DNA from: Leptodactylus fallax
Lineage: Eukaryota > Chordata > Amphibia > Anura > Leptodactylidae
Direction of reading: 5' to 3'
Length of the DNA stretch: 64,000 nt
Assembly (NCBI GenBank): GCA_947044405.1
Contig: CAMRHE010000333.1
Location: 1,798,001-1,862,000 of the forward strand
Of the stretch, positions 12,097-23,304 are shown in pieces. Under the pieces are notes generated by a model. The model had not been told where the DNA came from, did not search any database, and saw nothing but the letters and a program-made list of their open reading frames with translations. The translations under genes were made by a program, and so were the position numbers. Every line of letters begins with the position of its first letter. Position 1 is the stretch's first letter.

Positions 12097-12798
12097 CATT
12101 GTTTTTTTATCTTCCCTCACCTCCCCTGGGCCACCGATTATTATACTCCGGGGTCTGAGCGGGACCCCGTGGGTCCGGAAAGTATATAGGGCCCGTTACC
12201 TGCTGGGGGACTCCAGCAGGTAACGGCCTATTACAAAAAAAAAAAGCATCGGGGGCCCGCGGGGCCCTGTAATGTCCCAGGCCCTGTGGCAGCTGCTACC
12301 GCTGCTACCCCGGTAGTTACGCCCCTGCCTTCTGGAACATCCAAATGCTCTCTAGCAAACTTCAGACGGGCTCGGATATGTACTGGCTTAAGCAGAGGGA
12401 CATGTCTGGCACTGCAGGATCTAAGTCCCTGGCGGCGTAGTGTGTTACTGACGGTAGCCTTTGTTACGTTAGTCCCAGCTTTCTGCAGGTCATTCACTAG
12501 GTCCCCCCCGTGTGGTTCTGGGATTTTTGCTCACCGTTCTTGTGATCATTTTGATCCCACGGTGTGAGATCTTGCGTGGAGCCCCTGATCGAGGGAGATT
12601 ATCAGTGGTCTTGTATGTCTTCCATTTTCTAATTATTGCTCCCACAGTTGATTTCTTCACACCAAGCTGCTTGCCTATTGCAGATTCAGTCTTCCCAGCC
12701 TGGTGCAGGGCTACAATTTTGTTTCTGGTGTCCTTCCACAGCTCTTTGGTCTTCACCATAGTGGAGTTTGGAGTGTGACTGTTTTTTTCCCCACTGTA

Positions 12799-13340
12799 TA
12801 TGTCTCCCCCTTATAACAGCCCCCTTATATATAGTTGTCCCCCTTATAATAGACCACTTATATTTAATAGCCCCCCTTATATATAATAATTCCTCTCTTA
12901 TAATAGTGCCCCTTATGTATAATGGTTCATCCATTATAAATACTAATCCCCTTCTATTTAAAAGTCTGCCCCTTATAATACCCCCCTCATACATAACAGT
13001 CTCCCCCTTATAGCAGCCCCCTTATATATAATAGTATAATAGCAACACTTATTTGTAATAGTTCTCACCTTTTAAGTGGGGCTATTATAAGGGGGGTACA
13101 ATTATACACTTATTTATAATGGGGGCTATTATAAGTGGTAACTATTATTTATAAAGGTGCTATTATAAGGGAGGAACTATAATATATAAGGGGACTAATA
13201 TAAGGGGGGACAATTATATACAAAAGCCCCCCCTTACATATAATATGTCATCTCTGATAATAACCCCCATATATAACAGTTTCCCCTTATAAATAATACT
13301 CCACCTTACAATACCCCCTTATATTTAAAGGGGTATTCCT
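12799..13340. repeat. CCCTTATAATAGCC array, continuing from 9.2-9.76 kb, with orientation switch
   Basis: Degenerate units of CCCCCTTATAATAG type. At about 13070 the orientation switches to GGGGCTATTATAAGGGGG, returning to the original strand sense near 13215. It lies immediately beyond the TA that ends the transposon block at 12796. Confidence 0.7.
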
Positions 13341-13389
13341 ACGATCATAATCATTTTTAAATTTGTAGATAATTAAAAGTTAAACATTT

Positions 13390-13564
13390 TTGCAAATATA
13401 AGTAATTTAAAATTTTGCAGAGTTTTAGAGATTTTTTCTAAATATCTTCATTTTGTCTCTCATAGTTGAGGTCTACCTATGATGACAATTACAGGCCTCT
13501 CTCATCTTTTTAAGTGGGAGAACTTGCACAATTGGTGGCTGACTAAATACTTTTTTCCCCACTG
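13390..13564 (+). mobile_element. Solo terminal repeat of Tc1 family Y
   Basis: It contains TTTTGTCTCTCATAGTTGAG, GACAATTACAGGCCTCTCTC and AATTGGTGGCTGACTAAATA and ends TTTTTTCCCCACTG before TA (13565-13566). It is the inverse of the left end at 22618. No transposase is attached on this side. Confidence 0.85.
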
Positions 13565-13566
13565 TA

Positions 13567-14324
13567 TGTAAACAGCTTTAAAACTTTAACAGTTAACTAT
13601 AAGTATTGACAATCTAAAATGTTGGGAAGTATGGTATATGTGAGTGTAAATGTCATACTTCCTAACTCTCCTGCACTGTTCAGGAAGCACCCAAAATAGG
13701 TGTGACCTTGTGGACTCCCAGGAGAGCTGGCAAATTGTCCCACATGCAAACAAACTCTTCCTAAGCCTCTTACAGAAATGGCGTGATTCCTTCCAAAATC
13801 TGTGAACAATGCCTGCAATGCCACCTGTTTGCAGCAGATGGCACTATGAGCTCTTACAATAAGGTGACCCAACGCAGTGGATTAGATCAGTGGCCGCCTG
13901 AGGCACTCATGACTGCCCAAAGTAACTGCCCATATGATAATCCACAACAATGATGAGGCCGTGTGGCTGCCTAAATGCTTGTGGACAGTGGAGCAAAGAC
14001 CCTCTATCACACAGCACATGTTAGTACCTGGGGGGGGGGGGTGCATTTTCTGAAGTTCACTTGTCTTCTTTACTCTAAAATCTCTGCTTAGCTAACAGAG
14101 GAGGCTTCATTGCTGCTCCAGGCTATGGCTGTTCTTAGGTAAGGCACTGATTAGTATGAGTGTTCTGCATCTCCCTCCAGTCAATGGGGAAGGAGCCAGA
14201 GCACAGAGCAGCCATGAATCTCCTTCTCTGTCGTTCTGGTTATAAGCCCCACTCCCAGACATGTCTTTGCTGTACATATAAATGTAAACAAGAACAAGCA
14301 GATGCACAAGCATTTCACCAGGCT
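13567..14324. other. No gene; fragments of a foldback repeat, poly-G
   Basis: At 13640-13740 are pieces (CATACTTCCTAACTCTCCTG, CTCCCAGGAGAGCTGGCAA) related to the palindrome at 14325-14520. A G run lies at about 14031-14041. No coding evidence. Confidence 0.45.
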
Positions 14325-14520
14325 TGGGAGATCTGCCCACTCTTACGGGAGTTTGGGATGTCCCCCTCTTTTTGGGAGCCTGCCAGACATTCCGGCAGAG
14401 TTGGCAAGTATGATATATTTGCCCACATTTGTGTATATATGTGGTATCTTCCATACTTGCCAACTCTCCTCAATTTTCCAGGATGCTCCAGAAAAATAGG
14501 GAAACCTTCTGGGCAAATAT
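14325..14520. repeat. Palindromic MITE
   Basis: Left arm contains GGCAGAGTTGGCAAGTATGA and right arm the inverse, TCCATACTTGCCAACTCTCC, around an AT-rich loop near 14410-14445. Flanking parts (CCCCCTCTTTTTGGGAGCC against GGATGCTCCAGAAAAATAGG) also pair. A further GTTGGCAAGTATGTA lies at 15013. Confidence 0.65.
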
Positions 14521-15064
14521 CCCAGGCAGTGCTGTACAGATTTCAACTGTCCGCATCCTCAGAGGGTAGTTAGAGATGTACACAATGGTGAGACAGAAAG
14601 CCATCAGCTTCCTGCTGCGCCAGTCACCCCCATGTCATATTATACTGTGTGGGGGCACAAAGGGGGCATTATACTCTGTGGGGGGTTACTAAAAGGCCAT
14701 TACACTGACAAGAAAGAGCTCTATTACTCTGTGGGTGTACAAATGGACAAGGTAGGGCCAAATATGACATAATCAGAGTTAACCTATGAATAAATTTGTC
14801 TATGAATAAATTGGCCTATTAATAAAATGTGGAGGGATGCAGTATAGGGTACAGTATGCTGCACTATTTTGTACAGATTTTTGAGCCATAAATACAAGGT
14901 GTGACTTGTAATGAGGGTGTGGCATGTAAACCGATGGCATTAAAAATTTTTTTGGTGCACATAGATCACCTGTAGCATGTTTACATTTCTCCCCAAAATC
15001 GTTTTTAAAAAGTTGGCAAGTATGTATCCTCGATATCTCTATACCACATATTTTCGCCCTCTCC
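14521..15064. other. No gene recognised
   Basis: Contains two degenerate units of the TATTATACTGTGTGGGGGCA type (14637-14700) and repeat-like sequence at about 14800-15050. No coding evidence. Confidence 0.4.
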
Positions 15065-15094
15065 ACCCCCCCCCCCCCCCAAAAGAAACGCATT

Positions 15095-15690
15095 CCTGTG
15101 CACACTATTATGTGCCATAGTGGCTCCTGCACACAGTATTATGCGCCATAGTGGCCCCTGCACACAGTATTATGCCCCATAGTGGCCCCTGCACACAGTA
15201 TTATGCCCCATAGTGGCTCCTGCACATACTATTATGCCCCATAGGGGCTCCTGCACACAGTATTATGCCCCATAGTGGCCCCTGCACACAGTATTATGCC
15301 CCATAGTGGCCCCTGCACACAGTATCATGACCCATAGTGGCCCCTGCAAAGAGGCCCCTCACAGTATCATGCCCTATAGTGGCCCCTGCACACAGTATCA
15401 TGTCCCACAGTGGCCCCTGTACACAGTATCATGCCCCATAGTGGCCCCTGCACACAGTATCATGCCCCATAGTGGCCGCTGCACACAGTATTATGCCCTA
15501 TAGTGGCCCCTGCACACAGTATCATGCCCCATAGTGGCCCCTGCACACAGTATCATGTCCCACAGTGGCCCCTGCACACAGTATCATGCCCCATAGTAGC
15601 CCCTGCACACAGTATCATGCCCCATAGTGGCCCCTGCACACAGTATTATGCCCCATAGTGGCCCCTGCACACACTATTATATGTCCCATT
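15095..15690 (+). repeat. 31-bp tandem array (about 19 copies)
   Basis: Same unit as at 11.15 kb, here mainly with ATTATG rather than ATCATG. One junction near 15345-15365 is irregular (GCAAAGAGGCCCCTCACAG), marking an internal rearrangement. Confidence 0.97.
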
Positions 15691-15754
15691 GTGGACCACC
15701 CATGAACAATTATTATACTCTGGGGTCTTTTCAGATAGAAACATTAAAAAACAA

Positions 15755-15935
15755 CGTTACTTACCTGTTCCTCGCTCCGGTCCACTCCCTGCTACTTAGG
15801 CCTTCTTCAATGTTGGACCAGGCCGGCGTCACGTGATGCGGGCCGGCGTCGCGACACAAAATGACGTCCGCTGACGTCTGGGACGTCACCAAACAGGCCC
15901 GAAGCCTGGAGAAGCGTAGGAGAGGTAAGTACGTT
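15755..15935. promoter_or_regulatory. GC-rich cassette with divergent splice donors, copy B
   Basis: The minus-strand donor is the complement of CTTACCTG (15760-15767). The plus-strand donor is AGAG|GTAAGTA (GT at 15925). Between them are CACGTG (15830-15835), TGACGTCC (15862), CTGACGTCT (15871) and GACGTCA (15882-15888). CRE-like sites are better kept than in copy A. Confidence 0.38.
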
Positions 15936-16270
15936 GTTTTTTATGTTCCCTCACCTCCTCTGTGCCTCCGATACTCCGGGGTCTTTCCCCAGAGTATAGC
16001 GATAGCAGTGTTTGTGGGGTTCGGCCCGCGGCCTCACATACCTATGCCCGCTCTTGCTCACAGCCACCTCCGCAGAATCGGAAGCGCAGGCAGCCGTGAG
16101 CGGGACTTTGGGGAACGGTAACTATATAGGGCCCGTTACCTGCTGGGGTTACTCCAGCAGGTAACGGCCTATTAAAAAAAAAAAAAAAGCATCGGGGGCC
16201 CCCGGGGCCCCGTAATGTCTCGGGCTCTGTGGCAGCTGCTACCACTGCTACCCCGGTAGTTACGCCCCTG

Positions 16271-16810
16271 CCCTTATCTACTCCATGCCTCCCAACTTTG
16301 AAAGGACAGAAAGAGGGACAAAATGTGCAGAACGCTATGCGCGCTGTGACAAATTTAGATCCACCCACTTCTACGTTGACTCCGCCCATTCTCATCCAAT
16401 TTTCTTTGTGCCCCCACAGAGTATAATGCTTTTACAGTCACCCCAACATTATATGACCCCACATTATAATGTTCCCCTCCAATTGCCCTAAAGTATGAAG
16501 TCCCTCTCCTGGTGCCCCAGTATAAACTGAGGGCAACTAGAGGCGGACATGTCCCCCTCCAGCTACTCTCACGGTTTGATGTCCTCCTCCAGTTGCCCTC
16601 AGTTTAATGTTCCTCTCCAGTTGCCCCAAGTTTAATTTCCTTGTCCAGCGACCTCCACTGTTTAATGTCCCCTCCAGCTGCCCCCCTGTTTAATGACCTC
16701 TTCCATCTTCCCCTCCAATTTAATGTCCCTCTTAATCTCCCCCCAATTTAATATCCCCCCCTTCATCTGCCACCAGATTAATGTTCCCCCCTCAATTTGC
16801 CCTCAAAGTT
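16271..16810 (-). repeat. Dispersed repeat with ACATTAAACTGG minisatellite, reverse of 3.3-3.8 kb
   Basis: CCTCCCAACTTTGAAAGGAC, GAGTATAATGCTTTTACAGTC and then repeated CAGTTGCCC-CAGTTTAATGTCC blocks are the complement of the 3290-3810 region. It adjoins the CCCCTG end of copy B, as the related piece adjoins a hAT-like end at 3.8 kb. Confidence 0.65.
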
Positions 16811-17049
16811 TAACATAAAAAACACTGATACCCCCTCTCCTCGCTCCCTGCTGCTCTGTCTGCAGGCTCTTCTCCCGGAGTGTTCAGGAAGCTGCAGGCA
16901 CGATGTGAGTGACGTCATCACATCACGCCTACAGCTCCCGAGGCTGGAGCACACAGGGGGCACAGTGGTGAGGCAGGAGCTGACGGCTACTGCTTCATTC
17001 ACCATTGTATTCAACTCATCTGCGTCCTCCAGGCGCAGATGATTTGAAA
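16811..17049 (+). promoter_or_regulatory. GC-rich segment with perfect CRE
   Basis: TGACGTCA at 16910-16917 sits within GATGTGAGTGACGTCATCAC, in a CpG-containing block between repeats. Two GTGAG donors (near 16905 and 16969) are weak. It is probably another version of the cassette seen in copies A and B. Confidence 0.25.
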
Positions 17050-17244
17050 CTGGGACATATCTGAAAAGACCCCAGAGTATAATAATTGTTCATTGGTGGT
17101 CCACAATGGGGCATAATACTATGTGAAGGGGCCACTATGGGGCATAATATTGTGTGCAGGAATGTGGAGAATGCGGTTTATGCGGGGGTAGGGGCCATGT
17201 CAAATGCTTGCCTTGGGGCCCAGTCATTCCTAGTTAGGCCACTG
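17050..17244 (-). mobile_element. hAT-like element fragment, reversed
   Basis: Read on the minus strand it starts CAGTGGCCTAACTAGGAATG, GGGCCCCAAGG, continues into units of the 31-bp array and ends in GAACAATTATTATACTCTGG. That is the left part of copy A in reverse orientation. It ends at CCACTG, 17244. Confidence 0.75.
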
Positions 17245-17332
17245 CTCCATCCCCATCCATCCGTAGCTGTATGAGCACACCCAGCTGATATCTGTGAATA
17301 TACAGATACTAATGTCATGCAGTTCAGTGTAA

Positions 17333-18150
17333 CTTGTAATAAATAATAATAATAATAATAGTCCTAATAGTCCCACAGTGGGGAAATTCAGTGTGTTACA
17401 GCAGCAAAGATAAGATAAGCAGATACAAATACAAATACAACATGTACAGGAATGTTCCAAGGTGAGAGGCATACATAATAGCAGACAGACAGAAGGACGA
17501 GCAGAGGGGGGGGGATTTAACAGGCAGAGAGATATTCAGTTCTCTGTGTGTAATGATCTCCGCTTAGGTCGGGTGGTGACAGCCAACCGCGGTGGGGAGG
17601 AAAGACTCCGATAGCGCTCCTTCTCACACCTAGGGTGGAGCAGTCGGTCACTGACAGTACTGCCCAGCGCAACACAGTCTCATGCATGGGATGGGAGTTA
17701 TTCTCCCGCATGGAGCTCACCACGGACAGTATCCTTCTGTCACCCACCACCTGCACTGGGTCCAGTGGGCTCCCCAGGACAGAGCTGGCCCTTCTAATCA
17801 GCTTGTCAAGTTTATTTCTGTCCCTGGTTGATATACTGCTCCCCCAGCAGGCCACTCCAAAGAAGATGGCTGATGCCACTACTGAGTTGAAGAAAGTCCT
17901 AAGAAGTGCCCCCCGGATTCCAAAGGCTCTCAGCTCCAAGCAGGTAGAGCCTGCTGTGGCCCTCCTGTACAGGGCCTCCATATGATCTGCCCAGTCCAGC
18001 TTATTATTAAGGAGCAGACCCAGGTACTTATAGGTGTTCACAATCTCGATGCCCGTCCCCAGGATGTCCACTGGTTTTGGAGGGCATCTGCCTTTACGGA
18101 AGTCCACCACCATCTCCTTGGTCTTCCCCGCGTTAATCTTGTAGATGGAA
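17333..18150 (-). mobile_element. 5'-truncated LINE, L2/CR1-group
   Basis: On the minus strand the element starts within the reverse transcriptase reading frame at about 18150. It passes through the ORF end and a short 3' UTR with GAATTTCCCCACTGTGGGAC, and terminates in (ATT)n at 17340-17360. A 5'-truncated copy with a simple-sequence tail is the usual LINE insertion form. The assignment to the L2/CR1/Rex group rests on the C-terminal protein segment and the 3' end style. Confidence 0.8.
17517..18145 (-). pseudogene. LINE reverse transcriptase, C-terminal fragment
   Basis: This reading frame of about 200 residues begins in AGKTKEMVVDFRKGRCPPKP. It continues IEIVNTYKYLGLLLNNKLDW, a motif that follows the polymerase core in LINE reverse transcriptases. 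Then come the thumb and connecting region (ALLRTFFNSVVASAIFFGVA, then CWGSSISTRDRNKLDKLIRR) and the SHPMHETV motif near the end. The catalytic FADD box lies upstream of the truncation and is absent. The last ~40 residues look shifted relative to what I would expect of the family. No function remains. Confidence 0.85.
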
Positions 18151-18560
18151 TGATCAGATTGTTATTAGGCAATTCTACGAAACCTCTCCTATGTCTTACT
18201 TTCGGGGGTGTCTTATTTTCGGGGAAACACGGTAGTGTAAAACTACATTCACACGACATATCACAAAACAGCTGTGATAAAGAGACATTTTTCACGGCCA
18301 TTTTGCACCCAAGGAACACCTATTTTCATGAATTCCTCATTGTTTTGATTCTATAAAGGAATCTGTGAATATGGTAAAAATAGGGCAATACCTATTTTTT
18401 GACGGTTAGTCAAAATAGGCTGTTAAGAAAACGGTCATGTGAATAGCCACATTCACAAGAATGGATTTTTATGCAGCCGTGTGACAGCCAGTGAAAAAAC
18501 AGCTGCCACATGCCAGAATATCACTCCTGTGTGAATATAGCTTAAGAAGTTTTGACACAA
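18151..18560. repeat. MITE-like palindromic repeat region
   Basis: GTCTTACTTTCGGGGGTGTC and TTATTTTCGGGGAAACACGG open the region. From 18235 an imperfect palindrome starts with ACTACATTCACACGACA and ends with CTCCTGTGTGAATATAGCTT. Related ends occur at 43400-43560 and 51810-51990. Confidence 0.5.
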
Positions 18561-18639
18561 GGGCAATAAAATTACAACAGAAAGGCAGCTTTTCTTCAGA
18601 CATAATTAACATGTTGATTTTTTGAAAAAAGAACTACAG

Positions 18640-18859
18640 GCTGAGGTCCCACAATGCGAAAACGTAGAGTTTTTTGTTGCAGATTTTGCTGGGGTTTTTT
18701 GAGCCAAAATCAGGATTGGCTTGAAAAGGAATGGGAAACATATAGGAAGCTCTTAGACGTTTCCCTTCTGTTAAAATCACTCCTGACTTTGGCTCAAAGA
18801 AATGCAGATAAATCTGCAACAAAAAATGCTGAGTTTCCGCAACGTGGGGCTTTAGCCAC
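18640..18859. repeat. Foldback MITE, GAGCCAAA family, copy 1
   Basis: The left arm (GGCTGAGGTCCCACAATGCG, GTTGCAGATTTTGCTG, TTTGAGCCAAAATCAG) pairs with the right arm (CTGACTTTGGCTCAAAG, AAATCTGCAACAAAAAATGC, GCAACGTGGGGCTTTAGCC). Better-kept copies are at 43598-43816 and partial copies at 41213-41364 and 53729-53845. Confidence 0.8.
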
Positions 18860-20640
18860 AGTGTAATTTGTGCAGCGTTTTTTTTTTTTACTGCAATGTG
18901 TGGATGAGATTAAATGAAGTTGCATTTATTTTGCTGGGAATGTAAAACACGGCGTTTATGACACTGGCACTGTATTGCTGCAGCATGTGGACTGCTAATG
19001 TAGACACATTTTCCCACCCTAGCATAACAGAAAACATTGTAGCATGTGTAGACTGTACTTTGGGAAGAATGAAAGACACCACCATCGAAAGACTTCTCAG
19101 TATTGTAATGCAGGAATCTGAGTCATCTTCATATGTGAATCATACCATACACAGCAAACACTTTATTAGTACAACACATAGTGGCATAACACATAGAAGT
19201 ATAGAAGGCCTATCTTCAGTGGGGACTCTTGGTCTTGAAGTACTATTCCTCAAGTTCAAGCGGTATTCCCATCTTATCCCCTTAAAGATCACCGAGGGTC
19301 CAACTTCTCTGACCCCAAATTTTTCAAACATTACACTTCTGTCCTGAGATGTTTTTCCACTCTTTATGCCACCCTCTCCCAATACTGAAGTCGTATTTGA
19401 GAAATCTGGTATACATCAGCTTGACAAGTTAACCGTGCCCAGGTTCCAAAAATGGAGTGAGCAGTGTAAAAAAGTAACTAATAAAAAAAGTTGCAAATCC
19501 CTAATTTTCTGACTTTTTGACGCCATAATTCTGGAGTGCAGGGCTCGATAAGCTTTCCACTATGAGTCTCTGAACACACACTTATTGGATGATATTAGAA
19601 TGGATAAGCAGGAGTCGTGGATTTAATCATGGCTCATATTGGTCTTGTGTCTAATACACAGCCAAGGAAGGTTGGCATTGATATATCCTATTTAACCTTT
19701 TGAAGTTATGTGAATGTACTTCACTATGCAGTACTGCTGGTCTTGACTTGGAAAGGGGTGGCAGCAAACATAAACCAGCACAATGAGGGGAGCTCCTTTT
19801 TGTTATTAGCGTGAACCCCTTGGTGATGACTGGATTCATTCTCATTGACTGGATTCATGTACAATTCAACTGATCATTTGGAAACTGGAAAAAATGTACA
19901 GTACTGTATATAACAGTCTCATAAGTTCCTTATTTATCGCCTTATTTTGTTATTTTATACACTTTAGTATAAGAAGAATCTTATTCCACTTTGGCAGAAT
20001 TACTAGTTTTTGTATGTTGCACTTGGCTGTACTTGAACTTTGCTGGAATGCACTCCATAGAGCGTGTTCCAGCATGTTATGTAACATCCACTTTTTCCTT
20101 AGACACATTTCCCTATAAATCTGTCCGGGACAGTTGCAATAAGTGCATTAGAAGATGTGACACCGGAGGGGTTCCTGAGTCTTTTATCTTGCCTCTTGTG
20201 TTTAATTTACAGATGATGAAAATTATAATCCATATGACATGACTGCTGATCTGTACAGTATAAATGCAGAAGAGCCTTTGACTTTAACTATCTCTTACTA
20301 TATGAGCTACATCTGCACCATACTATAAGGAAGGGGCAGTCACTTCATGCTGGCTCTTACATTCACACTTCTATTAACTTCTTTCTATTTTTAAAGTGAC
20401 CTTTCCTTATTTCTAAAGTACCAACAGTCAGATAACATGTCACTTCTGTGAATACTGTCATTGGAAAAAGCAGGCAGCAGGCGGCGAGCTTCTCTCTATC
20501 TGTAACTACAGCCAGGAAGCGCTGGCAGACATGGGCATGAGATTTTGAGGCAGATATTGGCTGGATATTGGTTAAAGATAGGAAGTCAAGGTTATTTTAA
20601 CCTACCAGGGGTGTACACAAGATTTTACAGTTTTACAGAA
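18860..20640. other. No gene recognised
   Basis: Unassigned sequence of about 1.8 kb. The stretch 18875-18960 (CTGCAATGTGTGGATGAG) is related to the MITE at 41370-41610. The open frame at 18958-19347 has no recognisable domain, start context or splice support. Confidence 0.45.
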
Positions 20641-20840
20641 GGGAGGTGCTCCCGACACATGATATAATGCCTATTAGTGCCTCCACACAGTATAATGCTC
20701 TCCTCAGTGCTCCCATACAGTACATTGTCCCCTAAGTGACCCTACACATCATAATGCCTCCATAAAGTATAAGGCCCCAGTTCAGCTTCCACACAGTATA
20801 ATACCACAGCTTAGCCCCCATGTAATATAATGCCCATAGT
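20640..20840. repeat. Degenerate CACACAGTATAATG array
   Basis: Six or so imperfect units of about 30 bp (CCTCCACACAGTATAATGCT and variants), a distant relative of the 31-bp arrays. Confidence 0.6.
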
Positions 20841-21976
20841 CAATCTGGCATGTTCAGTTATACCATATCCCAGACTGAGAAGACCCTTGCAACCCTGTAT
20901 GGAACAGTGGTTCTTATGTAAACCTAGTTTACACTTAAAGAGCAACTGTTGCATATATCAGCCAGTAAACATACTGCAACTTGCCTTAGGAAAATAGGAG
21001 CTGTAATCTTATGAGTTACACATCTTGCTTATACTGAAGCCTTTTCCTTTTTAGTCATGGCTATAATCTCTGTAAGAATGGTCTGTATAATATACTGCCA
21101 TTATGTGCTGTGATCATGAGTCAGGAAATATAAGTGATTTAGCTCTATGATGTATGACTTCACAACAGATGTTGGCTGAAATATATTTAGAGCAGAGAAG
21201 CCAAACTTTGTTCCATGATTCAATCCATTCCTGCATATTAGACTCAGTATGAGGCATACCTTTGTACCAGATGTGCTCTGATGTTGTCTTCCTTCCCTGA
21301 TAATATTTAATACTTCACATACAGTTGTCTGCTGTGGTCAGCTTTACAGAGCTACAGGACTTTGGGCCCCAAGTACCAGGACTGCATCAGAGTGGGATTG
21401 TAGCATATAGAAAGTGCAACCAATCAGATCAATCAACCAATGTGCCTACCTGTACTGTTATTACACTGGTCTCTGGTGGGTTGCTCTGGGCAACAAGGAC
21501 ACTACTTGTCAGAATCGCTATAATGTCCATTCAGATGTCAGAGAATGAAGAGGAATTTGCGGTGGATATCTGCCTCGGAATTCATTTCATTTTCCTCACC
21601 CATGAGCATTCCGACATGGCTTTCTGCAGCCTATTAGACCCAAATGAATGTGCCTAATCAGCAAAAGGGGGCCTGGCCTGGCCCATGTCATGAAAAAGAG
21701 GGTGTGGTCTCATGCATAAATTTCCATGGCCGTCCTCCCTTGGGCCTCTTGTCTAATGTTGGCAAGTTTGGAATAAATCCAAGTTGAGTGCTCACTCACA
21801 AGTAGTATAACAGTATAACAATACAGATACTGTTGCCTCCCATTTAAAGGCAACAGTACTTGTACAACAGGGATTCATGATGAGGAAGTGTATTAGGTAT
21901 CTGTCAAATTTAAGAAAGTTGATCCAAGTGATGTTAGTAAAGATAGAAGAAGGTTGAGGGATGAGAATCTGTTGAA
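20841..21976. other. No gene recognised
   Basis: AT-rich unassigned sequence. An open frame at 21325-21657 does not resemble a known family. Confidence 0.45.
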
Positions 21977-21980
21977 TTAA

Positions 21981-22263
21981 AGAGGTTGTCCCAGGAAGTG
22001 AAGACTACAGGACCTTTCTCCAGCTGCACATTCAACCTGAGCACAGTCAGGCTGAATATGGGCGGTATTGGTGGTGGTCGGCGCTCCCATTAACTTCAGT
22101 GGGAGCGCCGGAGATAGTCTAAATACAGCCCTGGGCTATCTCCAATGCTCTCATTTAAGTGAATGGGAGCACCGATCGCCCCCAGTCCCACCCATATTCA
22201 GCCTGGCTGGGAGTGTGGAGTGGCTGAAAGGAACTGTAGTCTTCACTTTGTGGAACAACCCCA
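21981..22263. mobile_element. MITE flanked by TTAA
   Basis: TTAA occurs at 21977-21980 and 22264-22267. The ends are inverted: AGAGGTTGTCCCAGGAAGTG-AAGACTACAG against CTGTAGTCTTCACTTTGTGG-AACAACCCCA. The centre is a second palindrome around GCTCCCATTAACTTCAGTGG. TTAA duplication fits piggyBac-like or Kolobok-type elements. No protein is encoded. Confidence 0.75.
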
Positions 22264-22617
22264 TTAATGATTGTCTGATGAGAAATCGTTCCTCCATGGC
22301 AGCCATACATCCTTTAGTCCATATTATCTGTTACAGTAATTTGAACTTGCTATGTTGTGCCTGTTCAATTACACTGGGCAAATGATGGACAGCGGAGGAA
22401 ATTTAACATACAGTACCTTGTTCACCAATTTTCTGGTCTAACAAGGTATAAAAAAGTCCCAATGTTTTGCACAAGTCGGTGTTTTGGACTTTTTTCCTCT
22501 TTTACATCACCTTTTCCACTTTCCTGAAAGTGAATGCAACATGGCCAGGTCCACAGGCTCTGTCAGATTTATGATAATTTACATCACGTTACTGGTGTAA
22601 ATGATGCCTGAAATCTA

Positions 22618-22802
22618 CAGTGGGGAAAAAAGTATTTAGTCAGCCACCAATTGTGCTAGTTCTCCCACTTAAAATATGAGAGAGGCCTGTAATTGTCATC
22701 ATAGGTAGACCTCAACTATGAGAGACAAAAGGAGAAAAGATATCTAGAAAATCACATTGTCAGATTTTTTTAAGAATTTATTTGCAAATTATGGTGAAAA
22801 AT
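22618..22802 (+). mobile_element. Solo left terminal repeat of Tc1 family Y
   Basis: A TA (22616-22617) precedes CAGTGGGGAAAAAAGTATTT, then AGTCAGCCACCAATTGTG and TAGACCTCAACTATGAGAG, up to AATTATGGTGAAAAATAA. It abuts a Penelope-like fragment. It is the inverse of the segment at 13390-13564. Confidence 0.85.
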
Positions 22803-23304
22803 AACACCCCAGCAAACTTAGACCCGTCACAACATCCTCTAATAAACAGACCACCATAACTACTGTTGGAGCATTTAAGTGCAACAAGATAAAATGTAAA
22901 TGTCTCTCTATAAAACATGGAGCTACGGCTTTTAGAAGCAATATCACAGGTGAAGAATTTAGGATCCAGCATAAACTATCATGTGATTCGTCATTTGTAA
23001 TATATGTAATAGAATGTTAATGCAATCTTCAGTATGTCGGAAGAACTACAATTCCGCTACGGATTAGAATAAACAAACATAGGTCCAATGCAGGGGCGCA
23101 CCGCTAATGAGGCGAAGTGAGGAGGCCGCCTCAGGCGGCACTAACTTGTCAGTTTCGGGGGGCGGCATTTTGATTGACTAAATCAGCCCAAGACAGGCCG
23201 CTTTAAAAAACATGCTGAGTGGGACCTGTCCTGGGCTGGGTTAGCGTTTTAGGCAGGGGAGGAGAGCGGTAGCTCGGGGCGGCTGTGCAGAGACAGCGCT
23301 GCTT

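Larger units (their letters stand above)
11028..12327 (+). mobile_element. hAT-like nonautonomous element, copy A
   Basis: It starts CAGTGGCGTAACTAGG and ends CCGGTAGTTACGCCCCTG, giving short inverted termini. It is flanked by TCTTCTGG (11020-11027) and CCTTCTGG (12328-12335), an 8-bp target duplication with one mismatch. Removing it restores continuity of the Tc1 transposase around it. CAG...CTG ends and an 8-bp duplication are the hAT signature. Contents: a tandem 31-bp array, a GC-rich cassette with divergent splice donors, an 11-A run and a GC-rich tail. There is no transposase. Confidence 0.85.
10510..12759 (-). pseudogene. Tc1 transposase (family Y) interrupted by hAT-like element
   Basis: The start [14 protein letters not shown] is at 12759, followed by the helix-turn-helix region ([20 protein letters not shown]), a GRPR-like linker and the second domain (TKATVSNTLRRQGLRSCSAR) up to REHLDVPE. 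There the insertion 11028-12327 intervenes. Coding resumes with LPEEYWENDIWSDETIVELF (first catalytic D), [35 protein letters not shown] and [17 protein letters not shown]. The second catalytic aspartate is changed to glycine (QHGNDPKH) and PDLNPIE reads PYLNPIE. At least one frameshift occurs near 10930. The protein is dead even without the insertion. Confidence 0.85.
10476..12796 (-). mobile_element. Tc1-like element (family Y), minus strand, split by a hAT-like insertion
   Basis: Read on the minus strand, the element begins at 12796 with CAGTGGGGAAAAAAAC, next to a TA at 12797-12798. It has lost most of its 5' terminal repeat and leader. It then encodes a transposase interrupted at 12327-11028 by the hAT-like insertion, and is truncated at about 10476 against the family X element. 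The family is the one whose terminal repeat (CAGTGGGGAAAAAAGTATTT) also occurs alone at 13390-13564 and 22618-22802. Confidence 0.85.
15065..16270 (+). mobile_element. hAT-like nonautonomous element, copy B (5'-truncated)
   Basis: It has the same order as copy A: C-rich lead, 31-bp array, CCCATTGTGGACCACCCAT, GC-rich cassette, ACCTGCTGGGG...CTCCAGCAGGTAACGG, A-run, GC-rich tail, and end GGTAGTTACGCCCCTG. The CAGTGGCGTAAC start is missing, so no target duplication can be tested. It differs from copy A mainly by a deletion in the GGTCTTTTCAGA region and extra sequence near 16000-16110. Confidence 0.8.

Noticed and set aside
17050..17244. Possible complete small element ending CCACTG
   Set aside because: It is the left part of hAT-like copy A in reverse; the other end and a target duplication are missing.
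21325..21657. 110-residue + strand frame
   Set aside because: It is the kind of length expected by chance in 64 kb, with no motif.
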